Assembly (NCBI GenBank): GCA_020631605.1
Contig: JAHDGZ010000003.1
Location: 7,150-49,459 of the forward strand
Source: a bacterium
GTDB taxonomy: Bacteria > Patescibacteriota > Gracilibacteria > Absconditabacterales > Absconditicoccaceae
Length of the DNA: 42,310 nt
Direction: 5' to 3'
The position numbers and the translations under genes are program-made. The notes below the pieces were generated by a model. The model was given only the letters and a program-made list of their open reading frames with translations. It did not search any database and had not been told where the DNA came from. This document shows positions 23,471 through 36,406 of the stretch, piece after piece (positions within the stretch are counted from its first letter, which is position 1; every line of letters begins with the position of its first letter).

Positions 23471-25582
23471 ATGATAAAAAAATATATAATTTTGGCGACC
23501 ATTGGAGTTATTTCTGTGATCTCTGTAGCACAAGCGCAAAGAGTCAAAGAAGCATGGGATATTCAATGAGTAGATATCATAACTCGTCAAGACTGGTGAG
23601 CAAATGAAGCGCTAAGAATTCGACAAGAATGAAGATGAGGTCTTTTTCCTAAAAGTGAAAAAGTAAAAACAGCAGAAAATTATGTACTCGAAAATTTCCC
23701 AGAAGACTTTGTCATAGATAGAGAAATTGGAAAAATGGATGATGACTATATCACATGGGAGTTAGAATACAGTAACAAGAAAAAGGCTATAGTGATACAT
23801 CATACTGCAACTGATTACAAAAAGGTTGAGCAGGATTGAATCAAAAAGCATCTGCAAGATATCTACAAATTTCATACGCTGACAAGAGATTGGTGAGATG
23901 TCTGATACAATTTTCTCTTAGATAAGGAGTGAAATGTCTTTGAATGAAGATATGGAGGGAAAGGAGTGATAGGAGCTCATTCAAGGTGGAACAATAGCAA
24001 TACACTCTGAATATCCTTGATAGGAGACTACAATATCGACGAGCCTACAAACAAGCAGTGGCAATCACTAGTCATGCTCGTATTTCAATTATCACTAATG
24101 TACGATATTGATCCATTTGATGACGTAACATTTCACAGGAGTAGTGCAGATCACCCATATATAGAACATACATACCATGATGCTATAGTCTGACATAGAG
24201 ATGCAACTAGTACCACCTGTCCAGGTGAAAACATATACAAACGTATCCCACAATTAAAAAAAGATGTAAGCAAACTCATGTTGATGTGGAAAAACAACTA
24301 TCGTATTAGAGAAATGACCACTATTGCTGATATTCAAAGGATCTCTAGCCCCACCAACAACGCGAGCATTACACTAGATTACTCATGAGACAGAATTGAC
24401 ACGTGTGAATTTGTTGAGACAACCTCATTACAATTTACATCATGTAAAAAGGTTGGGGATACCGTTCAGCTAAACATTCTCAGGAACTCAAAACCTACCA
24501 ACGGTCAACACATGATACGCGTCAAAGATATCCAATGATTTGATTCAATCTACTATATTACTTTGCAACGAGAGACTGATATTGCTGAACTAACACAACA
24601 AAGAGTAAAAAAACATAGCAACGGCAATGGAACAGAACCTTCTTTGTATCCCAAAGTAACAAATCCCATAAGTTACACAGAGGCTATAGAAATACGTGAA
24701 AAAGATGTGACAGTATTACTCAGAGAATTATCGGAAGAATATCTATCACGAGATATTCAATGTGACAATTGTGTTGCCACGATTGAAACAGCATCCTGAT
24801 CAGAAAAGATCAGCCGGGGTACTAGTACACTACATGTAGAGATATTTGATGATGAAACGCTTGTGATAGCGACCAATACAACATGACGATTTGCTTCAAG
24901 TATAGAAGTGCAAAGTACAAACAAAGAAATCATAGCCTTCAACAATTATTCGAGAGCGTCATATGCAGGTATACCATGGAACAGATTCTATGACACAGTT
25001 TCGATACACAAAGAAAAGAATAAAGAGGGAGAAGAGGCATTCGTAGTAACAAACACGCTTCCATTTAAAGCATATATCATGTGAGTTGTTGAGACCAATG
25101 ATCAAGAACATAGTCAGAAAAATAAGGTCATGGCCATCATCGCAAAACAATACATGGTGCATTATCTTTCTCAATGACATAGACATCCCAACATTCCAGA
25201 ATGAGCAAGTTATCAGGCAATAGATGATCCGGATCAATTTCAAAAATACGTTTGAGCATGAACAGAAAAGACACTAAAAAAATGGCCAGATGCTGTATTG
25301 TGAACACGGGACACATTTATCATGAATGGAAATAAGCTAGCATTTACTCCATACTTCAGTTGCTCTCCATGAGTGACACGCGCTGCATCATCTGTACGAT
25401 GACGAAATGATACACCATATCTCAAACCTGTCTTAGACTGGAGCAGCAGCGCTTGTGTAGATTACCAAGGACATGGTGTTGGTTTGTCATGAAAAGGAGC
25501 AGAGTATATGGCAACAAGAGGAGTGCCTCATGACCATATTTTGCGTTATTACTATCCTTGAACTACGATTCAAACTAAGTAG
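23471..25582 (+). CDS. Secreted PGRP/amidase_2 plus SpoIID-domain fusion protein
   Basis: 703 aa. Signal peptide MIKKYIILATIGVISVISVAQAQ; amidase: IVIHHTATDY...FHTLTRDWGDVGYNFLLDKEGNVFEGRYGG...VGHRDATSTTCPG; C-terminal SpoIID-like: NTLPFKAYIMGVVETNDQEHSQKNKVMAIIAKQYMVHYL...GHGVGLSGKGAEYMATRGVPHDHILRYYYPGTTI. Confidence 0.88.
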
Positions 25583-25617
25583 CATGTAGATTATATTTTC
25601 ACTAGACATAGAGCCCT

Positions 25618-26439
25618 ATGAATTCACAGCTATTAAAGAAATTATTTATTGGAAGTAGAGAAGACGCTATTAAAGCAATACTTAATCACTATCACAATCA
25701 CTGAAACTGTAGTGTCAATTTCCTCTATTTTGCAAATGCAATGAGGCAGAAACTATTTGAACAACAAGAAACAAGCAAACAAAAAGAATACTTTCGTGTA
25801 CTACATAATAGTGATTTCTTACTAGCAGATGGTATAGCATTACAAATATTTACAAAAGCAACCATCTGAAGTCGACCAAACAATCTCAATGGGACAGATT
25901 TTACTCCAGCATTTCTAGCGCATCTATTCTCACAAACAAAGAAAATTCATGTAGCACTTCGAAGCGTCTATGATGAGAAAATAGGTAAGCCACAAGACAC
26001 GCGAAATAAAGCAATAGACAAGGCTTGACAAAAGTTTGTTGACATGTATGGACAGCCCATTGACTACTCATGGCAATGTCACTATAGCAACAGAAGTAAA
26101 GGAATAATATCTCAAGCATATGAAAAATCAGTAAAAGAAAAAAACGCTGAGTACAACATTCTGCTTAATTGTACATGAACCCCTTTCCAAGAAGTATGGA
26201 CAGAAGAAAACGCAAATTGGTTAGAAAAAAACAACATACTTATTCTCAATATTGGTTGATTCATTGACTTTTTTTCTGGATTCGAATCTAGAGCGCCAGA
26301 CTGGGTAGTGAGAATAAGAGTAGGGGAGACATTACGAAGAATAGCTCGCAACCCTCGTAAGAACCTCAAAAAACTGTACCGAATGTTTTGAATTTTAAGA
26401 TTTATACCACCACGAAAGCGAATCTCTAGGAAAAAATAA
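25618..26439 (+). CDS. WecG/TagA/CpsF family glycosyltransferase
   Basis: 273 aa; LLADGIALQIFTKA...RPNNLNGTDFTPAFL...NILLNCTGTPFQEVW...GGFIDFFSGFESRAPDWVVRIRVGETLRRIARNPRKNLKK. Confidence 0.88.
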
Positions 26440-26520
26440 CCTTGCAAAAAGTTCCTATATGAGTACCAAAAATAAAGTTATAAAGTGTTTTTTTAGCATT
26501 GCTATCACCCTCTCATTTCA

Positions 26521-28578
26521 ATGATTCAAATTAACCAATCAAAACGTCACTACAACGAAGAAAATAATACGATTCATCTCAAGAAGATAATCAATGAAAG
26601 TATAACAATGACTATGGATATCGAAATTCTTTCTGAAAACTTTATAGAATTTCAAAAAGAGATATTTCAAGAGCACTTTGCTTTATTAGAAGAGTCAATT
26701 CACAATATTGAAGGAGCTGACGAAACAAACATAAAAGAACCATTCGAAAACATACTTCAAAACCTTAATAGCAAACTCACTGTATTTGGAGAAAAAATCA
26801 ACAAAACCGACTTCTTCCCAATAAAATGATGTATCAAAATTTATGCAGGAGATGTCTTGTTGGCTTCTTTGATTGGTAATACAAGTGTTTTAATCTTCAG
26901 AGAGAACTGACTCTATTACTCGGTAAACAATGACTATGGACTGCAAGGAAAAATAGATCTTTTTTCAGAGTTCATAGAAGGTGAGGTACAAAATGAGGAT
27001 AAAATAATCGCAATAGGAAACGATATACACGTTGTTTTTGATAAAAAAGAAATCAAAAAATTTAATGAAATCTTTGTACAAGGAGGACATGACACGATGG
27101 ATTTCTTAGAAGAAACATTGAGCATGAGAATTGATCAAAAGGAAATAGGATTTATGGCTCAAGATACAGTGTGATGAATAGCTGAGTCAATGAGTAAGCC
27201 AACATCATCAAGAAAATGACTCAGTACTTGATGGAAAAAAATGTTACCAAATATAGATAATGTTTTACAAGTGAGCAAAACAAACAAGTATCGAGTAGTT
27301 GTTGGAATTCTATGATTGCTTACACTAGTGCTAATTCGAAGTGCTATCTCAACAAGCGGGTCAAACCAAAAGCCAGTCTACATAGATGAAGCATGAAATG
27401 AAAAAACAATAAGTCCTGATCAGATAAAGAAAGATATCACTCACTTCCAAAAGCTAGATCCATCATCTAATCAAAAAAGCCATCTCTACAGAGAAATCAT
27501 AACGCAACTTGATCGACTTGAATCACAAGAGTATCGACCAGAAGATATTGAGCAACGAAGAAGAATCCTAGAACAACATTATAACAAAGGATTCAATATC
27601 GTGTATGAAACTGATCTCAGTAATTTTGATGATGAACTAACTAACACAAAAGCACAACTACTAGCCTTCACTGAAGATGAAAAAGCAACACTTGGTGTAC
27701 CAAACACACTGATCGTTACTCATCAAATGTTAGTTGGTTGAGCAGATGGTGCAATCATTGGGCCAGTAAATGAAAACATCAGAGGTACTGCGGTTAGCAC
27801 ACCTGATGCATCTAGCTTCTTATGATGTTCGAGCAACATACTCAGAGATGGTCTCTACTGTTTTGACGAAGTAGGAAATATAACAAATATTACTAAGGCA
27901 TGAACAGTCGATGTAACAACAGAGTCTCCAGGATGATTCCCAGCAAATGTTGTATGACTAGATATCTTTGGAAAGACGAACCTTTATGTACTAAACAATG
28001 ATACATTTGACAATGAGGATGGTGAATTCATAACAAGATATCGTAATATTGTTTGAACACAAAATCAATTCCAAATAGGAGATGACTATATCATGCCAAT
28101 AGGTTCTGGTGACCAAATTCCTGAAATAAGCAACTTCGCTATTGATGGAAACTTCTTGGTATGGAATAATCAAACTAAAACTATCCAACAACGATGGAGA
28201 GAATGAGTAACCTTCTCTTTAAACTCTCGTGATATCGAGATCATAGGTTGAACAGAAAGTTTCCAGGATATCGGGACTAATGTTAAAATAGTATCTAACA
28301 TCAATACTAGATATGTCTTGTTCTTCGATAAAGACAATCAAACAGTAACTGTCTATGACAGTACATGACTTAAAACAAATGATGCATACGCCACAAACTA
28401 TAGTCTCAAGTATCTTATGAAGTTTAAGTTTGATCTTCAAGATGAAAATGTCATAGATATAGCTATCAGTGAAGTTGATGGGAACAAATTACGATTATAT
28501 ATGATGACTGATATAGGTATATACAAAATCAAGTTATATGATTTCATCACAAACATAAAAGATTCAGAAGAAGAATAA
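26521..28578 (+). CDS. Large single-pass membrane protein of unknown function
   Basis: 685 aa with TGA=Gly; central TM YRVVVGILGLLTLVLIRSAI; C-terminal repeats of hydrophobic strands suggest a beta-rich (propeller-like) domain; ends TAA. Confidence 0.72.
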
Positions 28579-28615
28579 CAACATATTATAGCGTATTATT
28601 TCTTATTATAACCGT

Positions 28616-30298
28616 ATGAAATCCTCTCAAATACGTACACTTTGGAATCAATTTCGAACAGAAAAAAATCATAAAACAGCAAAGCCGGTCTCTCTTGTTG
28701 CTCCTTCTGAAGACAAAACAGTACTTTTCAATGTGGCTGGGATGCAACCACTTGTACCTTACCTTTCTGGAAAACCACACCCCAATGGTGATAGAATCTA
28801 TAATATCCAGAAATGTATTAGGACAAATGATATCGAAGATATTGGTGATGAAAGACACCTTAGTATGTTTGAGATGATGGGAAATCGATCACTAGGTGAT
28901 TATTTCAAAAAAGAATCACTTATTCGATCATGGGAATTTCTGACCAATGAGAAATACCTTAATCTTGATCCAAATAAAATTGGTTGTAGTGTATTTTGAT
29001 GATATGAAAAAGACGGAGAGGTGATTATACCATATGATCAAGAAGCTCACGATACATTACTATCATTAGGAATGAATCCTAAGCACATAAAAGCAATTCC
29101 AATGTTTCACGGTGAAAAATGTGATAATTTTTGGTGACCAGCGGGAGCTATCTGACCATGTGGTCCATGCGCAGAATTTCACTATGATAGAGGAGATGAC
29201 TACGGTCCTAATGATTGGAACATAGGAATAAACGATAGATTCATAGAGATCTGGAATAATGTTTTCATGGAGTTCTACAAGGATGAAAAAGGAGAATATG
29301 CTGCATTAAGTCAGCAGAATGTTGATACAGGAATGGGAATGGAAAGGCTCACCATGGTCTTACAAGAAGCAGAAACCATCTTCGAAACTGACTTATTCTT
29401 TTCAAGTATTTCACTAGTTGAAAATTTCACATCTACTAGCTATCCAGCGCTCAAAAAAAATGAATCACTTATGAGTGAGGTAGAATTAGCAGTGACTAAA
29501 TCATACAGAATTATCTTAGATCATGTGAGAGCAAGTATCTTTTTACTCAGCGATGGAGTAGTGCCAAGCAATGAAGGAAGGTGATACGTCTTAAGAAGGC
29601 TAATCAGACGCGCATGATTCCACCTAAACAAACTCCATGCTGATCATAATGAAAAAGAGTTACATAACTTCATTCATGACTTCACTAATCATATTTTTGA
29701 GTTGTTTGACAAACAATACAGTTGAATAGATCAAAGCGATACACAACATAAAGAAGAGATAGCACACCGTTTACTACAAGAAATAGATAAGTTTCTCCAT
29801 ACACTACAAAAAGGAGAAAAACAACTCAAGAAAACAATACAATGAATCACATCAGATACACTTTCGGGAGACGACGTTTTCTTACTCTATGACACATTTG
29901 GTTTCCCTGTTGAACTAACACAAGAGATAGCACAAGATGCATGAATCAAAGTAGATATACTCTGATATGAAAAAGCTATGTCAGCTGCCAAGAAAAAAGC
30001 AAAATCTAGCAGCAAAGACAAATTCACGAGAGGAGTAGACCGAGCGAAATACTTGGAAGGTGTACAACCTACAGAATTTATATGATATGATACACTTGAA
30101 TCGCTCAATCCTACGATTCTAAAACAATTTCAACTAGATGATGGACAAAGAATCATGGTATTTGATCGCACACCTTTCTATGCTACATGATGATGACAAA
30201 CAGGTGATAATGGCACATTAGAATTAGACGATGGAACACTCTATACAATCACGAATGTTATCAAATACAGTGGAGTTTTTCTTCATTTTGTTGAATAG
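28616..30298 (+). CDS. alaS: Alanyl-tRNA synthetase, short form (no editing or C-Ala domain)
   Basis: 560 aa; [123 protein letters not shown]. Stops at TAG 30298 before any HxxxH motif. Confidence 0.95.
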
Positions 30299-30318
30299 AC
30301 CACAAAACCTCTAGATAC

Positions 30319-30352
30319 AGTACTTTCTTTTGAAAAAAAGAGAGTATTTTTT
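30319..30352 (+). terminator. Intrinsic terminator downstream of alaS
   Basis: AGTACTTTCTTTT-ga(a)-AAAAAGAGAGTATT then T-run; about 13 bp stem with two G:U pairs. Confidence 0.75.
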
Positions 30353-30417
30353 GATTTTATAAGAAGCCGCTAGTATACTTAGGGAGAAGAGATTTAACTA
30401 CATAAAATACTAGTCTG

Positions 30418-30825
30418 ATGAAAAGTCTTGAATGAATCAACAGAAAGGAAAAATCGGTGAAGAAAACGAACAATGCAAAACAGTATGTTCCGAGTAAACT
30501 ATGATCACTAGACAATCATGAACAAGAGCAAGCATCAGTGGATGCCTCTATGGAGGCTGCTATAGAAAACATCAGTGAAACAGCGCCACAACAAGGTTGA
30601 TCTCATGCAAGCTCAAACGATGATTCATGAACTGATACCGATATAGAAAACTATACTATAGAAGAGATAAAACAAATGGAAGAAAATATACTCCTGACAA
30701 AAGTAGTAGATATTTCTATAGATGAACAAGGAATGGAAGGTGTCCTACCAACTATTATTCTTCCAAGTAAACTAAAAAAACTGTATGAACAAGAAGCACT
30801 TTTAAACAAAAAAAATAAGTCCTAA
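30418..30825 (+). CDS. Hypothetical acidic protein
   Basis: 135 aa: MKSLEGINRKEKSVKKTNNAKQYVPSKLGSLDNHEQEQASVDASMEAAIENISETAPQQGGSHASSNDDSGTDTDIENYTIEEIKQMEENILL...; stop overlaps next start (TAATG). Confidence 0.6.
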
Positions 30826-31688
30826 TGTGGGGAGCACTATTATCCACCTGTTTCAAGGGTGTAGCAAGCGTATTATGGAGAAAAGCATTAGCCATTTGCA
30901 AATGAAATGAATCGGTATCTATGTACGTCTTCTCATTTTTTTGAATGATTGGATCAATAATTATTACAATCATCTATATCACAACTGGAATGGTTGAATT
31001 TTCTGATCTTAGGATACCTCGAGAAATTATTGCTATCATCTGTTGAGCAATATTAATGAAATTAGTATACAGACCCATGAGCCAAAGACTCAATCAGCAA
31101 GAGTCGTTAGCAACTCTCGTTCCTTTTAGTAACTTAAATAAAATATTTTCTCTCACCTTATCCTTTTTCATTTTTAAAGATGTATCACTTACTGCACTTC
31201 TCATATCATTATCTGCAGTTGTAGTAATTATTTGATTCTCAATTGATTTCAAGCACTTCAAACTACCAAATAATTTTAGAAATATTCTTATTATTCAAAC
31301 GCTCGTATCAATATGTTATATTATTATGAGTCGAACTATCTTACAGGTTTCAGACAAAGTATTTTATATCTATGATAGTATCATATATGTCATCATGTTG
31401 TCTATTATAATCATAGTATCACATGCCCAAGGACAATTCAAAGAATTTAATGGTTGATTCTACAAAAATAGATTGTGAGCGTCGTTTATTGGTGCAGCAT
31501 GAACAGTTATATCCCTCTATTTGATTACACAACTTTGAGCAACTGCTGTATTGTTGCTTTGATTCTTACAAGTAGCATTAGAACTAGTAATCGCTTATTT
31601 CTATCTTGGTGAAAAACCAAGCAAAAAAGATATTATCCTAACAGTCATAGTCTCTGTACTAGTAGCGACTTGATTCTATTTTAAATAA
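30825..31688 (+). CDS. EamA/DMT-type transporter, about 10 TM
   Basis: 287 aa: MWGALLSTCFKGVASVLWRKALAICKGNESVSMYVFSFFGMIGSIIITIIYI...LGATAVLLLGFLQVALELVIAYFYLGEKPSKKDIILTVIVSVLVATGFYFK. Confidence 0.7.
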
Positions 31689-31697
31689 AGAGACAGT

Positions 31698-32690
31698 ATG
31701 AAACTATATCCTGAGTTGTGAAACACACCCTCTCATCTAGAGCTTGGCGACCCTATCGATATGTTATTGCTCTTATGATCAGATAAAACAGTAGAGATAT
31801 GGAAGGAACAAACCTCAGGATACGGATCCTCACTTGAAGTAAATGAATTTCTCAGGGATACCTTTGATATTAAAGAAATCTCCAGCACGGCACCCTTTAT
31901 GGATGGTGATCCGTACACATTTTCTCTCACTGTAGGAGACAAATGGACACATATTAAAAAAATTGATATAGGGGACAATGGTCACATAGACATTGAAACA
32001 AGGTCAGGAATAGTAGAGGAAGGGGAACTAAGCTCTATCATGAGATTAACAAAACTCATAGGAGTCCAACCTCAGAAGATTCAAAAGATGATGACACACA
32101 ACACGGGAGAAGAAACCTATCGAATGAGCGAAGGTAGTGAATCAGCTGAGCAAGTAAAAGAAAAACTATTAAATAATTTACTTACCAACATTATAAACAG
32201 AGTTACTAACCAAGTGATTTATAACAAGCTAACATATCCACAGTGACAGAAGCTCATTAGTTTAGATGACTTACTAGTATGATATGAATGAGTAGAGACA
32301 TTCAAAAACGTCTTATCTCAGAACAATAATCATCTCAATGAAGTAATGCAAATAGTACTAGGCAGCATAACTACTTCTGGTCTATGAGAAAAAAGTCCAA
32401 AATCCATTACAGAATCATTGAACACTCTAAAAAAATGGGCAACAGCTACGATACAAAAAAATAGCAAAAGTAGTCTTGCTCAAAAGAGTTGAGAGAAAAG
32501 AATAGCAGACATTGAATGACAACTAGCCAAGATAGATGAGAAAAAAATGACAAATGATTCATACTACGAAACTATACTACCTCTCATCAAAATAGTGAGA
32601 AAGATCGATAGTAACAACTCATTACAACAAATAAACAACATCAAAGAGCACATAATGAAAAAAAAACCTATAGAAAACCGAAAACGGTAA
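31698..32690 (+). CDS. Hypothetical protein
   Basis: 330 aa: MKLYPELGNTPSHLELGDPIDMLLLLGSDKTVEIWKEQTSGYGSSLEVNEFL...; one frame interrupted only by TGA; ends TAA. Confidence 0.65.
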
Positions 32691-32709
32691 AAGTTAATGA
32701 GGAAGAGAA

Positions 32710-33087
32710 TTATATCCTGATTACCTCGTGCGTTATTCTTCATTCTTTCACAGCAGTTTGTATCATTTTTTCATTTCTATTCATCCTACTAGAGCCAGTT
32801 TTGATCTCAACCAGGCTTATTTCACGAAGCTCTCACTCATACAGGCCATCAAAGACAATATAATCCACTCATTTTCATAAAAAAACACAATCTTTGTAGT
32901 GATAAGGAAAGTTAACCATGAGGGGAGCAACATTCTCAGTAGCTTGACCAAGCACCACACTTTTTGCCTTTTTTACTGCATCTTTACGATGTCAGATAAT
33001 ATCCACTCGATTGAATATCTTGGCCAACAAATATGAGCCGATTAACCCCAAAGCAATTCATACAACTACTGCACGAATATCCATCAT
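32710..33087 (-). CDS. Endonuclease related to archaeal Holliday junction resolvase (Hje-like), N-terminal TM
   Basis: MMDIRAVVVGIALGLIGSYLLAKIFNRVDIIGHRKDAVKKAKSVVLGQATENVAPLMVNFPYHYKDCVFLGKGVDYIVFDGLYEGELREISLVEIKTGSSRMNRNEKMIQTAVKEGRITHEVIRI; VxxGQxxExxAPxxxxFPYxxxDxxFxGxxxDYIVFDGL...EIKTG pattern. Confidence 0.82.
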
Positions 33088-33189
33088 TACTTGTTCACAA
33101 TAAAAGCTTTCTCTATCTCTACATCTTCTACCTTTACTTGCAAGTGTACCTATCTTTCCTATCTTTCTTTGTATGCATTTTCTACTTCT

Positions 33190-34485
33190 ATGACCATAAA
33201 AAACATGATAGATATCAACAAACTACGCGACAATCTAGAACAATTCAAACAAGCAGCAATTGCCAAACACAAAGATATCAATTTTGAACAAATTATTTCT
33301 TTGGACGACCAAAGAAAAACACTACAAAAACAAAGTGATGATCTCAAGCATCAACAAAAAGTTGCTGGTCAAGAGCGCAATATTGAACTAGCCAAAAAAT
33401 TAAAAACAGATATTCAAAAAATACAGGATGAATATATAACAGTAAAAGAGCAGCTAGACGCATGATTGGCATCTGTTCCCAACCTCATCCACCCAGATGT
33501 TCCAGATGGAAAAGATGAAGATGACAATGTCGTTGTGAAAACAGTATGAGACATTCCTACATTTGATTTTGAAGTCAAAGATCATCAAACATTAGGTGAG
33601 GATCTAGGAATGATAGACAAAGAAAAAGCAGCTGAAGTAACTGGTGCAAGATTCTTCTATCTCAAGGGTGATATTGTTAAACTACAATATGCTATTATTC
33701 AGTATACATTTGATACACTTACCAACGAAGAAGTAATCAAAGAAGTTGTTGCAAAAAACAATCTAGATGTATCAACAAAACCATTCCAGCTTGTTATACC
33801 ACCTTTGATGATCAAGTACGATACAGCAGAAAAAATGTGAAGATTACATCCAAAAGATGACAGGTACTGCCTAGAACAAGATAAGTTGATGCTAATATGA
33901 AGCGCAGAACACAGTCTGGGTCCAATTCACATGAATGAGACATTTGATGAGAAAGAGCTTCCTGTGAGATATGTTGCATGTACACCAGCATTCAGAAGAG
34001 AAGCATGAACATACGGAAAAGACACAAGAGGGATACTCAGAACACACCAATTTGACAAAATTGAAATGGAAACATTCGCTACAAAAGAAAATGGTGAAGG
34101 GGAACAAGATCTTATCGTAGCATTACAATGTCACTTAGTTGAATCCCTATGACTCCCATACCAGCTTATAGCAATCTGCAAGGGAGATATGTGATCAATC
34201 GATTACAGACAGATGGATATCAATACCTACATACCAGCACAAAAAACTTATAGAGAAACACATACTTCTGACCGAATGACTGATTTCCAGGCTCGTCGTC
34301 TAAACATAAAAGTAAAAAGAGAGGATGGCACAAAAGAAGTAGTACACATGAATGACGCAACTGCATTTGCCTTATGAAGAATCATCATTGCCATCATGGA
34401 GAACAATCAACAAGAAGATGGTAGTATCAAAATACCTACTATTCTACAGTCATACATGGGTGGACAAGAATTTATTGGTAAGTAG
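33190..34485 (+). CDS. serS: Seryl-tRNA synthetase
   Basis: [25 protein letters not shown]...; class II motifs [66 protein letters not shown] at 33190 or 33205. Confidence 0.95.
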
Positions 34486-34496
34486 AAATCTACTTC

Positions 34497-35078
34497 ATGA
34501 TCTACATACTTCTCCTACTATCATGAGGGCTTTTAGTCCTTATACTAGCTAGTGCAAGCTATTACTATTACTACTATTTCACCACTCTTTCAACCAATGG
34601 AGTTCCTTCTATTGGTTCTTTTTCACATGACTTATTATTACTAAAAAGCTATCTAGAAAATTATGAAAGTATAGATGGAAAAACCATTGTTGATTTAGGA
34701 TGTGGAGAGGGGAAAGTAGTCAGATATTTTCTGAAACATTGGAGTCCAAAACACGCATATGGCTATGATAACAATAGGTTTTCAATTAGATTTTGAAGAG
34801 CAATAAACAAACTATGGGGAATCCAAAACATATCATTAATAGAACATGATTTCATGGAAAATCCTGAGAAAATAAATCGAGAAAGAGTAGACATAGTCTA
34901 CGTGTATCTATTCCCCCACTTGATGGAAAAGGTAGAGAAAATCATGAGAAAACATGCTAATAGAGGAACACTTCTTATCTGTTCTAGATTTTTTCTTCCA
35001 AAAAAAACGTCACTAACACTAAAAAATAGTATCATGAAAGAAAAAGCAACAAGATACAAAGTATACATCAAAAACTAG
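34497..35078 (+). CDS. Membrane-anchored SAM-dependent methyltransferase
   Basis: N-terminal TM MIYILLLLSGGLLVLILASASYYYYYYF; motif I TIVDLGCGEGKVVRYFL; VDIVYVYLFPHLMEKVEKI. Confidence 0.8.
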
Positions 35079-35836
35079 TAAGAATACTTTTTCATAAGAG
35101 TAATGAGTCAGTTCCCAATATCTTTATGTTGTCTACCAATCAGGTCATAGAGTCTTTGTGTGCTGCTGTGGTGTTTTCCTAGCGAAAGCACTTTTTCTAT
35201 AACGGATAAATCAAAACTTTTATAATAAGATTTAAGCAATTTTTTGATTAATGTCTGCGCATATCATTGACTAACTATATTGGGACTATAGAGAGTCTCC
35301 AAAATAGCCAACTCTATAGTTGCTATATGAAAGGCATTAGGTCAGATCTTATATTTCTGTGCCAGTCAATAAAAAGAACGAAAGAGATTCTGCTTTCTCG
35401 AAGTATATCTCTTACATAAGAGCTTTTTCTCGAACATAAGAATCTCAGTCGATTGTTTGGACTCGGAGACTAAAAGAATCTCATCAGGAGCGCTAAAATT
35501 CATACAATGAAGCTCCAAAGCCTTCAATCATCAGATATATCGCTTACCCGGTAGATACTGGTTTATGTGTTTCTTCAGAATAGATCGATAATGCTGGTCT
35601 ATGATTTGCTGTTCATGAATAGTGGCATCTGGCTCTTTAACCAAGAAAATATCTTTCTTCAGGGATATCAAATAACCCTTATGTTTAAGCTGATATGCTA
35701 GCTTATAGAGCTTTTGATCGCTATATGAATCTCAGAGAATATGAACAACTAAGTCTTTAAACTTCTTCATCACCAAAAGCTTTCCTTTGTATCTGCGAAG
35801 TTTCTGTACGATCAATTCTAAACGAGATTGTGGCAT
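35075..35836 (-). CDS. AbiEi-antitoxin-like / winged-helix protein (tentative)
   Basis: 253 aa: MPQSRLELIVQKLRRYKGKLLVMKKFKDLVVHILGDSYSDQKLYKLAYQLKHKGYLISLKKDIFLVKEPDATIHEQQIIDQHY...; wHTH-like LAYQLKHKGYLISLKKDIFLV followed by an AbiEi-like C-terminal region. Confidence 0.45.
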
Positions 35837-35995
35837 AGCAGTAGAGGAGTGAACTAACTGTTGATTAAATAATAACAACTCTTACCAGAAAATCAACACG
35901 AACCTTACCGTAGAATAATAACGATTCTCCCATTGTTTTTCTTCATGGAAAGAACATAAAAACATCATCTCTTTAGTCTATGTACAAAAACAACT

Positions 35996-36286
35996 ATGAA
36001 TCAGACACAGCTGTTTACACAACAAAGCATAGGCATGCATCATATCAGCACTCCTACTATCAGTGCATGAATACAAGAACTAAAAGATGAGGTATACGAA
36101 ATGACACTTAACATAAGTTCAAACAAGTTTCTCATAGTATTCAAGCAATGGTCTTGAGTGATTGAGAGCTTTGAAATAGTCGCAGTTAAGTCATTTGTTG
36201 CTCTCACAAAAAAAACAATTCAACTACTTAAAGAAGTAGTCCAAAAAATCTTTGATAGATCAGGTATTAAGCAAGTTACTAGTTAA
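35996..36286 (+). CDS. Hypothetical protein (96 aa)
   Basis: MNQTQLFTQQSIGMHHISTPTISAGIQELKDEVYEMTLNISSNKFLIVFKQWSGVIESFEIVAVKSFVALTKKTIQLLKEVVQKIFDRSGIKQVTS; followed by a terminator. Confidence 0.55.
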
Positions 36287-36336
36287 TATTCTATAGATAA
36301 ACTATTGCAAAAACGATAAATCTCACTAATAAATAT

Positions 36337-36358
36337 GCTGACTTAGTCAGCTTTTTTC
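36337..36358 (+). terminator. Intrinsic terminator
   Basis: GCTGACttaGTCAGC followed by TTTTTTctt. Confidence 0.8.
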
Positions 36359-36406
36359 TTTTAAAAAGAAAATGAAGGCTATCATTTTACACACGAGAAT
36401 TCTATC

